Source of the DNA: an uncultured Microbacterium sp.
Lineage (GTDB): Bacteria; Actinomycetota; Actinomycetes; Actinomycetales; Microbacteriaceae
Length of the DNA stretch: 64,000 bases
Assembly (NCBI RefSeq): GCF_945952435.1
Contig: NZ_CAMFHZ010000003.1
Location: 1 to 64,000 of the forward strand
Direction of reading: 5' to 3'
Shown here: in pieces, positions 17,362 to 28,436 of the stretch
Layout of the letters: each line of letters begins with the position of its first letter
How positions within the stretch are numbered: the stretch's first letter is position 1
Position numbers and translations under genes: made by a program
The notes under the pieces: model-generated
Databases searched by the model: none
Told to the model about the DNA's origin: nothing
Seen by the model: the letters and a program-made list of their open reading frames with translations, nothing else

Positions 17362-17844
17362 TCAGGAGGCGCGGGCGCTCTCGGCGCGGGCCGCGTCGAT
17401 CGCGGCCGCGAGCCGGTCGGGCGTGCGGGACGAGATCGTCCAGCTCGGCGCCGGGTCGTCCGGATCCGTGTTCGGCACGACGACGATCCCGTCGATCCCT
17501 CCGCGGATGAGATGCCAGCCGCGGGCGGGCAATCCGGGGCCGCGTGCCTGGCGCGCGTCCTCGCCCGTGCGGATCTCCGGCTCGCCGAGCCAGGAGGCGT
17601 CGATCCACGCCCGTCCCGCGCGCAGCGTCCGGCGGTCGACCCGGACGCTCGGCGAGCCGAGGACCATCAACGCGATGATCGCCGCGGTCGCGGCGATCCC
17701 GATCACCAGCGCGATCACGGATCCGGCGGGGACGAAGACCAGCGCGAGCATCGGGCCGCCGAGGGCCGCCGCGAGGAACAGCCACAGGCTCGGGGCGAGC
17801 CGTTCGCGGTAGCGCGGGCGGGGATCGCCGACTGCGTTCTGCAT
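17362..17844 (-). CDS. DUF3093 membrane protein
   Basis: This 160-residue protein has a short cytoplasmic N-terminus and two closely spaced hydrophobic segments (LWLFLAAALGGPMLALVFVPAG and IALVIGIAATAAIIALMVLG, about residues 20-62). A soluble C-terminal domain rich in beta-strand follows, with RAWIDASWLGEPEI and TISSRTPDRLAAAI. It matches the DUF3093 family found beside dut in actinobacteria; function unknown. The ATG at 17844 follows AAAGAGG closely. It is divergent from dut with only 12 bp between start codons, so the two promoters must overlap. Confidence 0.85.
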   Translation of the reverse strand: MQNAVGDPRPRYRERLAPSLWLFLAAALGGPMLALVFVPAGSVIALVIGIAATAAIIALMVLGSPSVRVDRRTLRAGRAWIDASWLGEPEIRTGEDARQARGPGLPARGWHLIRGGIDGIVVVPNTDPDDPAPSWTISSRTPDRLAAAIDAARAESARAS

Positions 17845-17850
17845 TAGCCT
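17845..17850 (+). promoter_or_regulatory. -10 element TAGCCT for leaderless dut
   Basis: TAGCCT is followed by 6 nt and then GTG at 17857. It abuts the start codon of the divergent DUF3093 gene. Confidence 0.5.
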
Positions 17851-17856
17851 CTTTCC

Positions 17857-18330
17857 GTGACCGAATCCGTGGACCTCCCCATTATCGCGCCCGAGATCCC
17901 CGTCTACGCGCACCCCGGCGACGCGGGAGCCGACCTGGTCTCGGCCGAGGCCGTCCGTCTCGAACCGGGCAGGCGTGCCCTGGTCGGCACGGGCGTGCGC
18001 ATCGCCCTGCCGCACGGGTACGCGGCCTTCGTCGTGCCGCGCAGCGGTCTTGCGGCCAAGCACGGCATCACGGTCGTGAACACGCCAGGCACGGTCGACG
18101 CCGGCTACCGCGGCGAGATCAAGGTGTGCCTGCTGAACACCGACAGCGAGGAAGCGTACGATGTGGCGGTCGGCGACCGCATCGCGCAGCTGATCGTGAT
18201 GCCCGTCGTCCGGGCCCGGTTCCTCCCGGTGGACGAGTTGGACGAGAGCGATCGGGGCGCGGGCGGATTCGGATCCACCGGCTACCACACCCAGAGCGCC
18301 GTCCCCGTCGGCGTGGAGGAGAACGCATGA
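17857..18330 (+). CDS. dut: dUTP diphosphatase
   Basis: The 157-residue protein has the five trimeric dUTPase motifs: [34 protein letters not shown] (uracil-binding hairpin with tyrosine), [11 protein letters not shown], and the C-terminal [11 protein letters not shown] arginine/phenylalanine lid. It hydrolyses dUTP to dUMP and pyrophosphate, keeping uracil out of DNA and feeding thymidylate synthesis. The GTG at 17857 overlaps no upstream coding sequence. The stop overlaps the start of the DUF3710 gene by 4 bp, so they form an operon. Confidence 0.97.
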   Translation: MTESVDLPIIAPEIPVYAHPGDAGADLVSAEAVRLEPGRRALVGTGVRIALPHGYAAFVVPRSGLAAKHGITVVNTPGTVDAGYRGEIKVCLLNTDSEEAYDVAVGDRIAQLIVMPVVRARFLPVDELDESDRGAGGFGSTGYHTQSAVPVGVEENA

Positions 18331-18935
18331 GCGACGAGAGCACCCCCGAGCAGGACAGCGACGAGCAGACCACGGAGGTCGCGCCGCGAGACCGTGCGAC
18401 GGAGGGTCCGTTCGACGAGAGCGAGGCGAACCCCGTCCGCCCGTACATCGACCTCGGCGCGATCAAGATCCTGCCGCGCGAAGGCCTCAACCTGCGCCTC
18501 GAGGTCGAGGAGCAGACGCAGCGGATCGTCGCCGTCGGCCTGGACTACGCCGACTCCACGCTGCAGGTGCAGCCCTTCGCCGCACCGCGCTCGAGCGGAC
18601 TGTGGGACGAGACCCGCGCGCAGATCCAGGAGCAGATCTCGCAGCAGGGCGGAACGGTCACCGAGCGCGAGGGGGCGCTGGGAGCCGAGCTGCTCGCGGA
18701 GATCCCGGCGGTCGCCGGAGACACGGCGACCACACGTCTCGCGCGCTTCGTCGGCGTGGACGGTCCGCGCTGGTTCCTCCGTGGCGTGATCGGCGGGGCC
18801 GCCGCATCGGACGCCGAGGCCGCCGCCTCCGTCGAGGACCTGTTCCGCTCGATCGTCGTGGTCCGCGGCGGAGCGCCCATGCCGCCCCGCGACCTCATCC
18901 CGCTGCGCATGCCCGCGGCGCCCGGCGGCGCGTGA
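18327..18935 (+). CDS. DUF3710 domain protein
   Basis: This 202-residue soluble protein has an acidic N-terminal tail followed by the DUF3710 core: [51 protein letters not shown] and [12 protein letters not shown]. The family is conserved directly downstream of dut in actinobacteria; function unknown. It is translationally coupled on both sides by 4-bp overlaps (ATGA with dut, GTGA with the DUF3159 gene). Confidence 0.9.
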   Translation: MSDESTPEQDSDEQTTEVAPRDRATEGPFDESEANPVRPYIDLGAIKILPREGLNLRLEVEEQTQRIVAVGLDYADSTLQVQPFAAPRSSGLWDETRAQIQEQISQQGGTVTEREGALGAELLAEIPAVAGDTATTRLARFVGVDGPRWFLRGVIGGAAASDAEAAASVEDLFRSIVVVRGGAPMPPRDLIPLRMPAAPGGA

Positions 18936-19747
18936 GCTCCCCCTCCCCGGACGACCAGGGGCGGTCCACTCCGGAGGAATCGGTGCAGACGCCCGCGGAG
19001 AAGTACTCCCCGCCGCCCGCGCCCTCCTCGCCGGATGCGGTCCAGACCCTCGGCGCCGCCCTCGGCGGTGCGGCGCAGCGGCTCGGCCTCGATCCGTCCT
19101 CGGGCGAGAGCACGGGCCGCGTCGTCTGGCGTGCGATGGGCGGATGGCGCGGCGTCCTCGAATCCGTGCTGCCCAGCGCCGCGTTCCTCGTCATCTACAC
19201 GCTGCGCCCGGATCCGCTGTGGCTCTCGCTCGTGGTGTCCGTCGGCCTCGCGGCCGTGCTCTCGGCGATCCGTCTGCTGCAGCGGTCCCCGGCCGCATCC
19301 GCGATCGGCGGTCTCGTCGCGGTGGCCGTGGCCGCGGGCCTCGCCTTATGGACGGGACGCGGGCAGGACAACTTCGTGCCGGGGTTCTTCACGAACGCGC
19401 TCTACGGGACGGTGCTGCTGGTCTCCGCGCTCGTCGGCTGGGCGGTGATCGGCCTGGCCGCGGGGTTCCTCATGGGGGACGTTCGGGGTTGGCGGCAGGA
19501 TCGACGCAAGCGGCGTGCGTTCTTCTGGATCACGATCGCCTGGGCGCTGCTGTTCTACGCCCGCCTCGCGGTGCAGCTGCCGCTCTACTTCTCCGGCAAC
19601 GTGCAGGCTCTCGGCACCTTGAAGCTCGTCATGGGCCTGCCGCTGTTCGCTCCGATGGTCGCGGTCACCTGGCTCCTCGTCCGGGCGCTCTATCCGGCCG
19701 AGAAGGCGACGGACACGCCTTCGTCCGGCTCGGATCGCGCCGCCTGA
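18932..19747 (+). CDS. DUF3159 membrane protein
   Basis: The 271-residue protein has a proline/serine-rich N-terminal 50 residues, then at least five or six hydrophobic spans: VLPSAAFLVIYTL, LWLSLVVSVGLAAVLSAI, AIGGLVAVAVAAGLALW, VLLVSALVGWAVIGLAAGFL, AFFWITIAWALLFYARLAV and FAPMVAVTWLLVRALY. It matches the DUF3159 integral membrane family; function unknown. GTG 18932 overlaps the DUF3710 stop. It closes the dut operon; acnA follows on the same strand after 159 bp with its own control region. Confidence 0.9.
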   Translation: MSSPSPDDQGRSTPEESVQTPAEKYSPPPAPSSPDAVQTLGAALGGAAQRLGLDPSSGESTGRVVWRAMGGWRGVLESVLPSAAFLVIYTLRPDPLWLSLVVSVGLAAVLSAIRLLQRSPAASAIGGLVAVAVAAGLALWTGRGQDNFVPGFFTNALYGTVLLVSALVGWAVIGLAAGFLMGDVRGWRQDRRKRRAFFWITIAWALLFYARLAVQLPLYFSGNVQALGTLKLVMGLPLFAPMVAVTWLLVRALYPAEKATDTPSSGSDRAA

Positions 19748-19756
19748 TCGGTGTAG

Positions 19757-19782
19757 GATTTATCTTGACGTCAAGATAAATC
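19757..19782. promoter_or_regulatory. 26-bp perfect palindrome upstream of acnA
   Basis: GATTTATCTTGAC followed immediately by its exact reverse complement GTCAAGATAAATC. A possible -10 (TAGGAT, 19754-19759) overlaps the left edge. The AT-rich dyad in very GC-rich DNA, 125 bp before acnA, is a strong operator candidate. In Streptomyces, aconitase is controlled by a MarR-family protein (TamR), and a regulator of that kind is the first guess. Confidence 0.75.
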
Positions 19783-19906
19783 GACACCTTTCGCTCGTTC
19801 GTGCCGAAGCGCACACTGGTAAGGCCCGCCTTGCTAGCCGCCTCGGGAGCAGCCGAGCAAGATGGAGTCGCCTGTCGCTTCCATCCGAACAGAAGGAGAC
19901 GGATCC

Positions 19907-22729
<2,823 letters not shown>

Positions 22730-22742
22730 TCCACGCGCGACG

Positions 22743-22774
22743 ACGGGGCCGGTTCCTTCGGGAGCCGGCCCCGT
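22743..22774 (+). terminator. acnA terminator hairpin
   Basis: A 14-bp stem (ACGGGGCCGGTTCC and its complement with one wobble) with a TTCG tetraloop, 14 bp after the acnA stop. Confidence 0.8.
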
Positions 22775-22831
22775 TCGCGTGCCGCGGTGCGTGCTCTCGT
22801 TCTCGTCATCGGCGCCACACCCACCGACGCG

Positions 22832-22875
22832 GTGCGCGTGAGTTCTCCTTCAGGTGCGCGTGAGTTCTCCTTCAG
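22832..22875. repeat. Perfect 22-bp tandem duplication
   Basis: Two head-to-tail copies (22832-22853 and 22854-22875) of a unit beginning GTGCGCGTGAG and ending TTCTCCTTCAG. It lies between the converging acnA and citrate synthase genes. Too few copies and no spacers, so it is not a CRISPR array. Confidence 0.85.
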
Positions 22876-22919
22876 TGGAAGCGGTGGTGGAACGACCGAG
22901 ACGAGCCCGCGGCGATCCG

Positions 22920-24089
22920 TCACTGAGAGGGCGACGGCGTTCCGACGTAGCGGGACGAGGGTCGAAGGATCTTGCCGTCCTGCGCTTGTTCGCAAGCATG
23001 GGCGCCCCAGCCGATCAGGCGCGCCGAAGCGAACGTCGGCGCGAACAGCGCACGGGGGATGCCGCACGCCTCCATGACGACCGCGGCGTAGAGCTCGACG
23101 TTCGTGCGCAAGGTTCGGCCGGGCTTGAGCTCGTCCAGCACGCGCAGCACGGTCTGCTCCACGGCCACGGCGAGGTCGACGCGGTCCGACGCGAGCCCGT
23201 CGGCGCGCAGCCGCTGGGCGACCCCGCGCAGCAGACGGGCGCGGGGATCCTCCGTGCGGTAGACCGCATGTCCGAACCCCATGATCCGCCCGCCGTCCAG
23301 CACGCGCTCGCGCACCCAGGCGTCCGCCCGGTTGGGCGATCCGATCTCGTCCAGCATGTCGAGAGTGCGCGCCGGGGCGCCACCGTGCAGCGGGCCGGAG
23401 AGCGCTCCGAGGGCACCGCCGACGCACGACGCGAGGTCGGCGCCGGTGGATGCGATGACCCGCGCGGTGAACGTCGACGCATTGAAGCCGTGATCGATCG
23501 CCGCGGTCAGATACGTGCCCAGTGCGGTAGCGAGGCGGGCGTCGGGGGTGACACCCGTGAGCATGCGCAGATAGTCGGCGACGGGATCGAGATCGCCGTC
23601 CGGCTCGATCGCGTCGCGCCCCTCGCTCCGTCGGTGGAGCGCGGCGATCAGGGCCGGCGCGACCGCCGCGAGCCGGATCGCGTCATCGATGCGCTCCGTC
23701 TCGGACTCGTCGTACAGAGCACGCCTGCCGTCCGCGGCCGAGATCAGGGCGAGGCCGGTGCGCAGCTGTGCCATGGGCTCCAGGCTCGACGCTGCGATCG
23801 CCGACAGGGCTTCGTGCAGGCTTTCGGGGATCGCGCGCGCGGCCGATGTGCGGGCTCGGAAAGCGGCGGCGGCTTCGCGGCCCTGGGGAAGTCCGCCGAG
23901 CGTGACCAGGTTCCAGGCGTCCTCGAATCGGGCTTCAGCTGCCAGCTCGACTCCCGAGACGCCCCGGTACTGGAAGAAGCCCTCCTCACCGCGGACGTCG
24001 CCGATCGAGGTCTCGGCGACGACGACGTTGGTGAGCCCTCGCGGGACGTCGATGAGCTGCGTGTCGTTGCGATCGATGGTGATGGCCAT
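22920..24089 (-). CDS. Citrate synthase (type 2 / methylcitrate synthase-like)
   Basis: The 389-residue protein condenses an acyl-CoA with oxaloacetate. Catalytic motifs are present: DHGFNASTF (His200), GPLHGGAP (His235), MGFGHAVY (His274) and LRPSSRYVG at the C-terminus for substrate binding. The usual catalytic aspartate (NVDFY) is glutamate here (NVELY, Glu332), as in some actinobacterial CitA-type enzymes. The ATG at 24089 has GAGGAG 5 nt upstream. It is divergent from an HTH-fused citrate synthase homologue, which may control it. Methylcitrate activity cannot be excluded, but no prpB or prpD is nearby. Confidence 0.88.
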   Translation of the reverse strand: MAITIDRNDTQLIDVPRGLTNVVVAETSIGDVRGEEGFFQYRGVSGVELAAEARFEDAWNLVTLGGLPQGREAAAAFRARTSAARAIPESLHEALSAIAASSLEPMAQLRTGLALISAADGRRALYDESETERIDDAIRLAAVAPALIAALHRRSEGRDAIEPDGDLDPVADYLRMLTGVTPDARLATALGTYLTAAIDHGFNASTFTARVIASTGADLASCVGGALGALSGPLHGGAPARTLDMLDEIGSPNRADAWVRERVLDGGRIMGFGHAVYRTEDPRARLLRGVAQRLRADGLASDRVDLAVAVEQTVLRVLDELKPGRTLRTNVELYAAVVMEACGIPRALFAPTFASARLIGWGAHACEQAQDGKILRPSSRYVGTPSPSQ

Positions 24090-24186
24090 GTCGGCTCCTC
24101 TCTGTCGAGTCGCGGATGGCGGCTCTGTGCTCCTCGGAGGCGCGATGCGGCCTCTCCCTCACCCTGCAGAGTGGATCCGGATATCG

Positions 24187-24207
24187 TCAATGTTGATCCG
24201 ATCAATG
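24187..24207. promoter_or_regulatory. Candidate operator between the two citrate synthase genes
   Basis: TTGATC-C-GATCAA is a 13-bp palindrome (24193-24205). It sits inside a pair of TCAATG direct repeats at 24187 and 24202, ending 13 bp before the HTH-citrate synthase start. A good candidate for autoregulation. Confidence 0.5.
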
Positions 24208-24220
24208 ACGGGAGTCGCAC

Positions 24221-25534
24221 ATGGAAGCACTCACGGCGGCGCAGACCGCGGCGCGTCTCGGCGTGCGGACGGAGACGCTCTATGCGTACGTCTCGCGCGG
24301 CCTGATCTCGCGGGAGCGCGGGGCGCACGGCTCCCTTTTCGACCCGCTCGAGGTCGAGCGCTTCGCCCGTACCCGCCGCCGGGCGACCTCGCCTTCGCAC
24401 GGCGCCGCTCCGTCCGCCGGCGCCGACGGAAGCCCGTTGGCGGTTATCGACACCGACATCGCGTTGATCGAGGACGGGGAGCTCTGGATCCGCGGGGTGC
24501 CCATCGACGAGCTGGTCGCGCGTGCGGGCGATCAGCCGAGGTTCGACGCGGTCGTGCGGTGGCTCTTCGCGCGCACCGATGCGCCGTCGGACGTTGCGCT
24601 GCCGCTGGAACGCCCCGAGAGTGCCGCGGCGCTTCGCGTGGTCGCCGCGCTGCCCCCCGCTGCCGGGGCGTTCAGCCGCCTGCTCGCGGCGGTCGCGGCT
24701 CTCGCGGCCGACGATCCGGAACGCTACGATCTTCGCACGGAAGCCGTGGCGCGCGTCGCGCCCCGTCTCGTGGCCGGACTCGTGGACGCGCTCCCGACGG
24801 TCGGCGTCGAGCAGGACGTGAGCGAGGGGACGACGTCGACTCGTGTCGCCGGCGTCGAGCATGTGGCTGCACGGCTCTGGCCCCGACTCACGGCGCTCCC
24901 GGCGTCGCCCGACCGTGTGCGGGTGCTCGACGCCGCGCTCGTGCTGCTCGTCGACCACGACATGGCGGCGTCGACGCTTGCTGCGCGGGCTGCGGCGTCG
25001 GCGCGCGCCCATCCCTACGCGGTCGTGGCGGCGGGATTCGGCGCGCTCGACTCGGCGCTGCACGGCGCGGTGAGCGCGGCCGTGCATGCACTGCTGCGGC
25101 AGGTGCAGGACGGAGCGGACCCGGCAGCCGCGGTGGCGACCGCGACGCGTCTCGGCGGCGCGGGCATCCCCGGCTTCGGGCAGCTGCTGTACCCCGAAGG
25201 GGATCCGCGCGCGCGGCTGCTGCTCCGGCTGATGCGGGAGACCGGCGATCCGCGAGCACACGCCGCGCTCGGCCTGGGGGAGCGGGTCGCCGCCGTCGTG
25301 CGAGCGAGGACGGGACTTCACCCGACCGTCGACCTCGCGCTCGCGGTGATGGCGCTCGCCTGGAACATGCCCGCCGACGCCGGGGAGACGGTCTTCGCCG
25401 TGGCCCGTGCGGCCGGCTGGTGCGCGCACGCGCAGGACGAGTATGGACGGGCGCCGCTGCGACTGCGACCGATCGGGCACTACGTCGGTCCGGATGCGGC
25501 GGATCTCCAGCGCCCCGGGCGCAATGCTCGGTAG
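24221..25534 (+). CDS. HTH domain-citrate synthase fusion protein
   Basis: This 437-residue fusion has residues 3-52 (LTAAQTAARLGVRTETLYAYVSRGLIS and on) as a MerR/excisionase-like helix-turn-helix. Residues 72-425 form a citrate synthase fold with DHDMAAST (His246), SALHGAVS (His281) and RPIGHYVGP. The catalytic GFGH histidine is Gln321 (PGFGQLLYPEGDPR), and the acid residue sits in TVDLA (Asp371), so normal catalysis is doubtful. Such fusions occur in actinobacteria but are poorly characterised. A role as a metabolite-sensing repressor of the divergent citrate synthase gene, using the palindrome at 24193-24205, fits the layout; residual enzyme activity is the alternative. Confidence 0.85.
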   Translation: MEALTAAQTAARLGVRTETLYAYVSRGLISRERGAHGSLFDPLEVERFARTRRRATSPSHGAAPSAGADGSPLAVIDTDIALIEDGELWIRGVPIDELVARAGDQPRFDAVVRWLFARTDAPSDVALPLERPESAAALRVVAALPPAAGAFSRLLAAVAALAADDPERYDLRTEAVARVAPRLVAGLVDALPTVGVEQDVSEGTTSTRVAGVEHVAARLWPRLTALPASPDRVRVLDAALVLLVDHDMAASTLAARAAASARAHPYAVVAAGFGALDSALHGAVSAAVHALLRQVQDGADPAAAVATATRLGGAGIPGFGQLLYPEGDPRARLLLRLMRETGDPRAHAALGLGERVAAVVRARTGLHPTVDLALAVMALAWNMPADAGETVFAVARAAGWCAHAQDEYGRAPLRLRPIGHYVGPDAADLQRPGRNAR

Positions 25535-25537
25535 TCT
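25532..25537 (+). promoter_or_regulatory. -10 element TAGTCT for dxs
   Basis: TAGTCT would place transcription start near 25544. A GTG there could be a leaderless start, but a perfect AGGAGG (25581-25586) points to the GTG at 25595 with a leader of about 50 nt. Confidence 0.5.
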
Positions 25538-25594
25538 GGATCGGTGCGGAGGCCTTCGGACCGCCGCACCGATCCGCTTCAGGAGGCAGACACG

Positions 25595-27577
25595 GTGGCG
25601 ATCCTTCCCGGCATCTCCGGTCCCCGCGACCTCGATCGGCTGACCCCCGAGCAGCTCACGGCGCTGGCCTCGGAGATCCGCTCCTTCCTGATCGAGAACG
25701 TCGCGCGCACGGGCGGGCACCTCGGCCCGAATCTGGGTGTGGTGGAGCTGACCATCGCGCTGCACCGGGTTTTCTCCTCCCCGGACGACCCGATCATCTT
25801 CGACACGGGGCACCAGTCGTACGTGCACAAGCTGCTCACCGGACGGCAGGACTTCTCCGGGCTGCGTTCGCGCGGGGGACTCGCGGGTTATCCGCAGCGG
25901 TCGGAGAGCGCCCATGACGTCGTGGAGTCCTCGCACGCGTCCAGCTCGTTGAGCTGGGCGGACGGCGTGTCGCGCGCGCTCACGGCGACGGGGCGAGGCG
26001 ATCGGCACGTCGTCGCTGTGGTCGGCGACGGAGCGCTCACCGGTGGCATGACGTGGGAGGCGCTGAACAACATCTCCGACGACAACGAGCGCAACCTCGT
26101 GATCGTCGTGAACGACAACGGTCGCTCCTATGCGCCCACGATCGGCGGTATGGCGCGCTACATGAACCGCGTGCGCACCGCGGGCGTCTACCGCGATCTG
26201 CACCGCAGGTCGGATCGGCTGTTCCGTGCGTTCGGTCCTCTCGGACGCGCGCTCTTCCGCGGCGTCCGGGGTGGAACGCACGGCTTCCTCTCCCGCTTCT
26301 CGAACAACGAGGAGCTCTATTCCAACCTCGACATCAAGTACCTCGGTCCCGTCGACGGGCACGACATCCAGGCGCTCACGGAGACGCTCGAGCTCGCCAA
26401 GGACTATGGCGCACCCGTCATCGTGCACGTGATCACCGAGAAGGGGCACGGCTACCAGCCTGCCCTGGACGACGAGGCCGATCAGTTCCACGCCGTGAAC
26501 AAGATCGATCCGAAGACCGGCGACGCGCTGTCCGCGTCCGCCCGGGGGTGGACGGACGTCTTCGCCGATGCCCTCGTCGACGTGGGCGCGCGGACCCCGA
26601 ACGTGATCGCGATCACCGCGGCCATGCTGCGACCCACCGGTCTCGCCCCCTTCGCGGAGCGCTTCCCGGATCGTGTCTACGACGTCGGCATCGCCGAGCA
26701 GCATGCGGTCGCGGCGGCGGCGGGTCTCGCGTACGGCGGGTTGCATCCGGTCGTGGCGCTGTACGCGACGTTCATGGGCCGCGCCTTCGACCAGGTGCTC
26801 ATGGACGTCGGCCTGCATCGCGCGGGCGTCACGTTCGTCCTGGATCGCGCGGGTGTCACCGGACCGGACGGCGCGAGCCACCACGGCCTGTGGGATCTGT
26901 CCCTGCTGCAGATCGTCCCGGGGATCCGGATCGCTGCGCCGCGTGACGGCGAACGGCTGCGCGAAGAGCTCGAAGAGGCCGTGGCGGTGCACGACGCGCC
27001 CACCGTCATCCGCTACCCGAAGGGCGGCGTGACGCCGGAGATCCCCGCACTGGAACGCCTGCGCGACGGCGTCGACGTGCTGTCGCGCGGCGAGGGGGAG
27101 GATGTCCTCCTCGTGGGGATCGGCCCGTTCGCGACGCTCGCCCTCGACGTGGCGGACCGACTCAAGGCGCAAGGGATCGGCGCGACGGTGGTCGACCCGC
27201 GGTGGGCCATCCCCGTCCAGCCGTCCGTGGTCGAGCTCGCCGCCCGCCATCGCCTCGTCATCACCCTGGAGGACGGGATCCGCGTCGGCGGCGTCGGTAC
27301 GCGGGTGCGTCAGGTGCTTCGCGAAGCCGGGATCGACACTGCGGTGGACGAGCTGGGGCTGCCCGACGAGTTCATCGATCACGCGAGCCGAGAGCAGATC
27401 CTGGAGGATGCGGGGCTGACGGCGGGCAAGATCGCGCAGGACGTGGTCGCGCAGGTGCTCGGCACGCGTGTGCCGATCGCGCGCCCCACGGGCGAGGTCC
27501 CGTTGCACACCGGCGGCATGGACGTCATCGCGGGCGCGAGGGCGGATTCCGACGCGGAACGACGCGGACGGGGCTGA
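25595..27577 (+). CDS. dxs: 1-deoxy-D-xylulose-5-phosphate synthase
   Basis: The 660-residue thiamine-diphosphate enzyme condenses pyruvate and glyceraldehyde 3-phosphate, the first step of the MEP isoprenoid pathway. The N-terminus shows GGHLGPNLGVVELTIALH and the ThDP/Mg motif VVGDGALTGGM...NNGRS-like segment. The pyrimidine-domain motif YDVGIAEQHAVAAAAGLA and the C-terminal transketolase domain EDGIRVGGVGTRV follow. The chosen GTG has AGGAGG 8 nt upstream. An in-frame upstream GTG at 25544 would add 17 residues without family similarity. It converges on a TetR gene 69 bp downstream. Confidence 0.96.
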   Translation: MAILPGISGPRDLDRLTPEQLTALASEIRSFLIENVARTGGHLGPNLGVVELTIALHRVFSSPDDPIIFDTGHQSYVHKLLTGRQDFSGLRSRGGLAGYPQRSESAHDVVESSHASSSLSWADGVSRALTATGRGDRHVVAVVGDGALTGGMTWEALNNISDDNERNLVIVVNDNGRSYAPTIGGMARYMNRVRTAGVYRDLHRRSDRLFRAFGPLGRALFRGVRGGTHGFLSRFSNNEELYSNLDIKYLGPVDGHDIQALTETLELAKDYGAPVIVHVITEKGHGYQPALDDEADQFHAVNKIDPKTGDALSASARGWTDVFADALVDVGARTPNVIAITAAMLRPTGLAPFAERFPDRVYDVGIAEQHAVAAAAGLAYGGLHPVVALYATFMGRAFDQVLMDVGLHRAGVTFVLDRAGVTGPDGASHHGLWDLSLLQIVPGIRIAAPRDGERLREELEEAVAVHDAPTVIRYPKGGVTPEIPALERLRDGVDVLSRGEGEDVLLVGIGPFATLALDVADRLKAQGIGATVVDPRWAIPVQPSVVELAARHRLVITLEDGIRVGGVGTRVRQVLREAGIDTAVDELGLPDEFIDHASREQILEDAGLTAGKIAQDVVAQVLGTRVPIARPTGEVPLHTGGMDVIAGARADSDAERRGRG

Positions 27578-27646
27578 CCCTCGGGCGTCGGAGCCTGCCT
27601 CGCCCGACCTGGCGCTCCGCGGCGTCGTGCGTCTTCGGGCCGTCAC

Positions 27647-28354
27647 TCATGGCCGGACGTCCGCGAGCTGGTCGAGCAGGTCTCGGACGACGCCTCGAAC
27701 TCCGGGGAGGCCGAGGAACGGGAGCGCCGCGGCGAAGAGGCGGAGGCCGGTGTCGAGCAGGCGAAGGGTCTTGGCCTGATCCGGTGACGCGTCGTACGTC
27801 CAACGGAGCACGAGTGCCAGGTAGGCCGGGAAGAGCGCGTCGGGCAGGCGTTGCGCGAGATCGTCCGGCAGACGGTGCGACGCACCGGACACGGTCTCCT
27901 GGAGGAGCCCGAGCGTGAGGTCGCGTGCATCGGACGACGCCTCGGAGAGCGGGTTGATCGGGGAGTCGGGGGAGACCATGGCGCTGAGGAAACCGGGCGC
28001 GACGGCGCGGTACGGAGCCACCGCGGCGAGTCCCGTCTCGAAGAAGACGCGCAGCCGGTCGACGAGACCGGTCTGCAGAGCGAGGAGCGGCTCGGCGCGC
28101 CGTCGATGATCCTGCTGGACCTGCTCGTAGAGCTCCTGGACGAGGTGCTCCTTCGACGGGAAGTAGTAGTAGGCGTTGCCGACCGACACGCCGGCCTCCG
28201 TCGCGATCAGGCGGATCGTCGTGTCCGGGTAGCCGCGTTCGACGAACGAGGTCATGGCCGCGTCGCGGATGCGAGCCCTGGTCGCCTCGGCCTTGGGCGT
28301 CAGAGGCTTCTGCGGGGTGGGCTTCCGCGGGACGTCGGCGGATGAACTGAACAT
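27647..28354 (-). CDS. TetR/AcrR-family regulator
   Basis: The 235-residue repressor has an N-terminal DNA-binding domain (about residues 20-70): TRARIRDAAMTSFVERGYPDTTIRLIATEAGVSVGNAYYYFPSKEHLV. The all-helical ligand domain is of the size seen in fatty-acid or multidrug-responsive members. ATG 28354 lies inside a perfect TGAACATGTTCA palindrome (28348-28359), likely its own operator. A TTG at 28360 is a weaker start. It is downstream of glpD on the same strand, 82 bp away. Target genes are unknown, but neighbouring lipid genes are likely. Confidence 0.85.
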   Translation of the reverse strand: MFSSSADVPRKPTPQKPLTPKAEATRARIRDAAMTSFVERGYPDTTIRLIATEAGVSVGNAYYYFPSKEHLVQELYEQVQQDHRRRAEPLLALQTGLVDRLRVFFETGLAAVAPYRAVAPGFLSAMVSPDSPINPLSEASSDARDLTLGLLQETVSGASHRLPDDLAQRLPDALFPAYLALVLRWTYDASPDQAKTLRLLDTGLRLFAAALPFLGLPGVRGVVRDLLDQLADVRP

Positions 28355-28359
28355 GTTCA
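28348..28359. promoter_or_regulatory. Palindromic operator TGAACATGTTCA
   Basis: A 12-bp perfect dyad overlapping the start codon of the TetR gene at 28354. The placement suggests autorepression. Confidence 0.5.
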
Positions 28360-28436
28360 AAGCCTATCGTGCGACTCCGCGCCTCGATCGTTCCCGGGGA
28401 CTCATCGGCGTGGGGTGCTCGGAAGAAGGGCGTCGC

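Noticed and set aside
22832..22875. CRISPR repeat
   Set aside because: Only two adjacent copies, no spacers and no cas genes.
25544..25594. Leaderless GTG start for dxs at 25544
   Set aside because: The extra 17 residues do not resemble DXS, and a perfect AGGAGG precedes the GTG at 25595; 25544 is more likely the transcription start.
23744..27646. 1300-codon open frame on the minus strand spanning a citrate synthase, the HTH fusion and dxs
   Set aside because: It overlaps three well-supported genes and its translation is low complexity; a GC-skew artefact.
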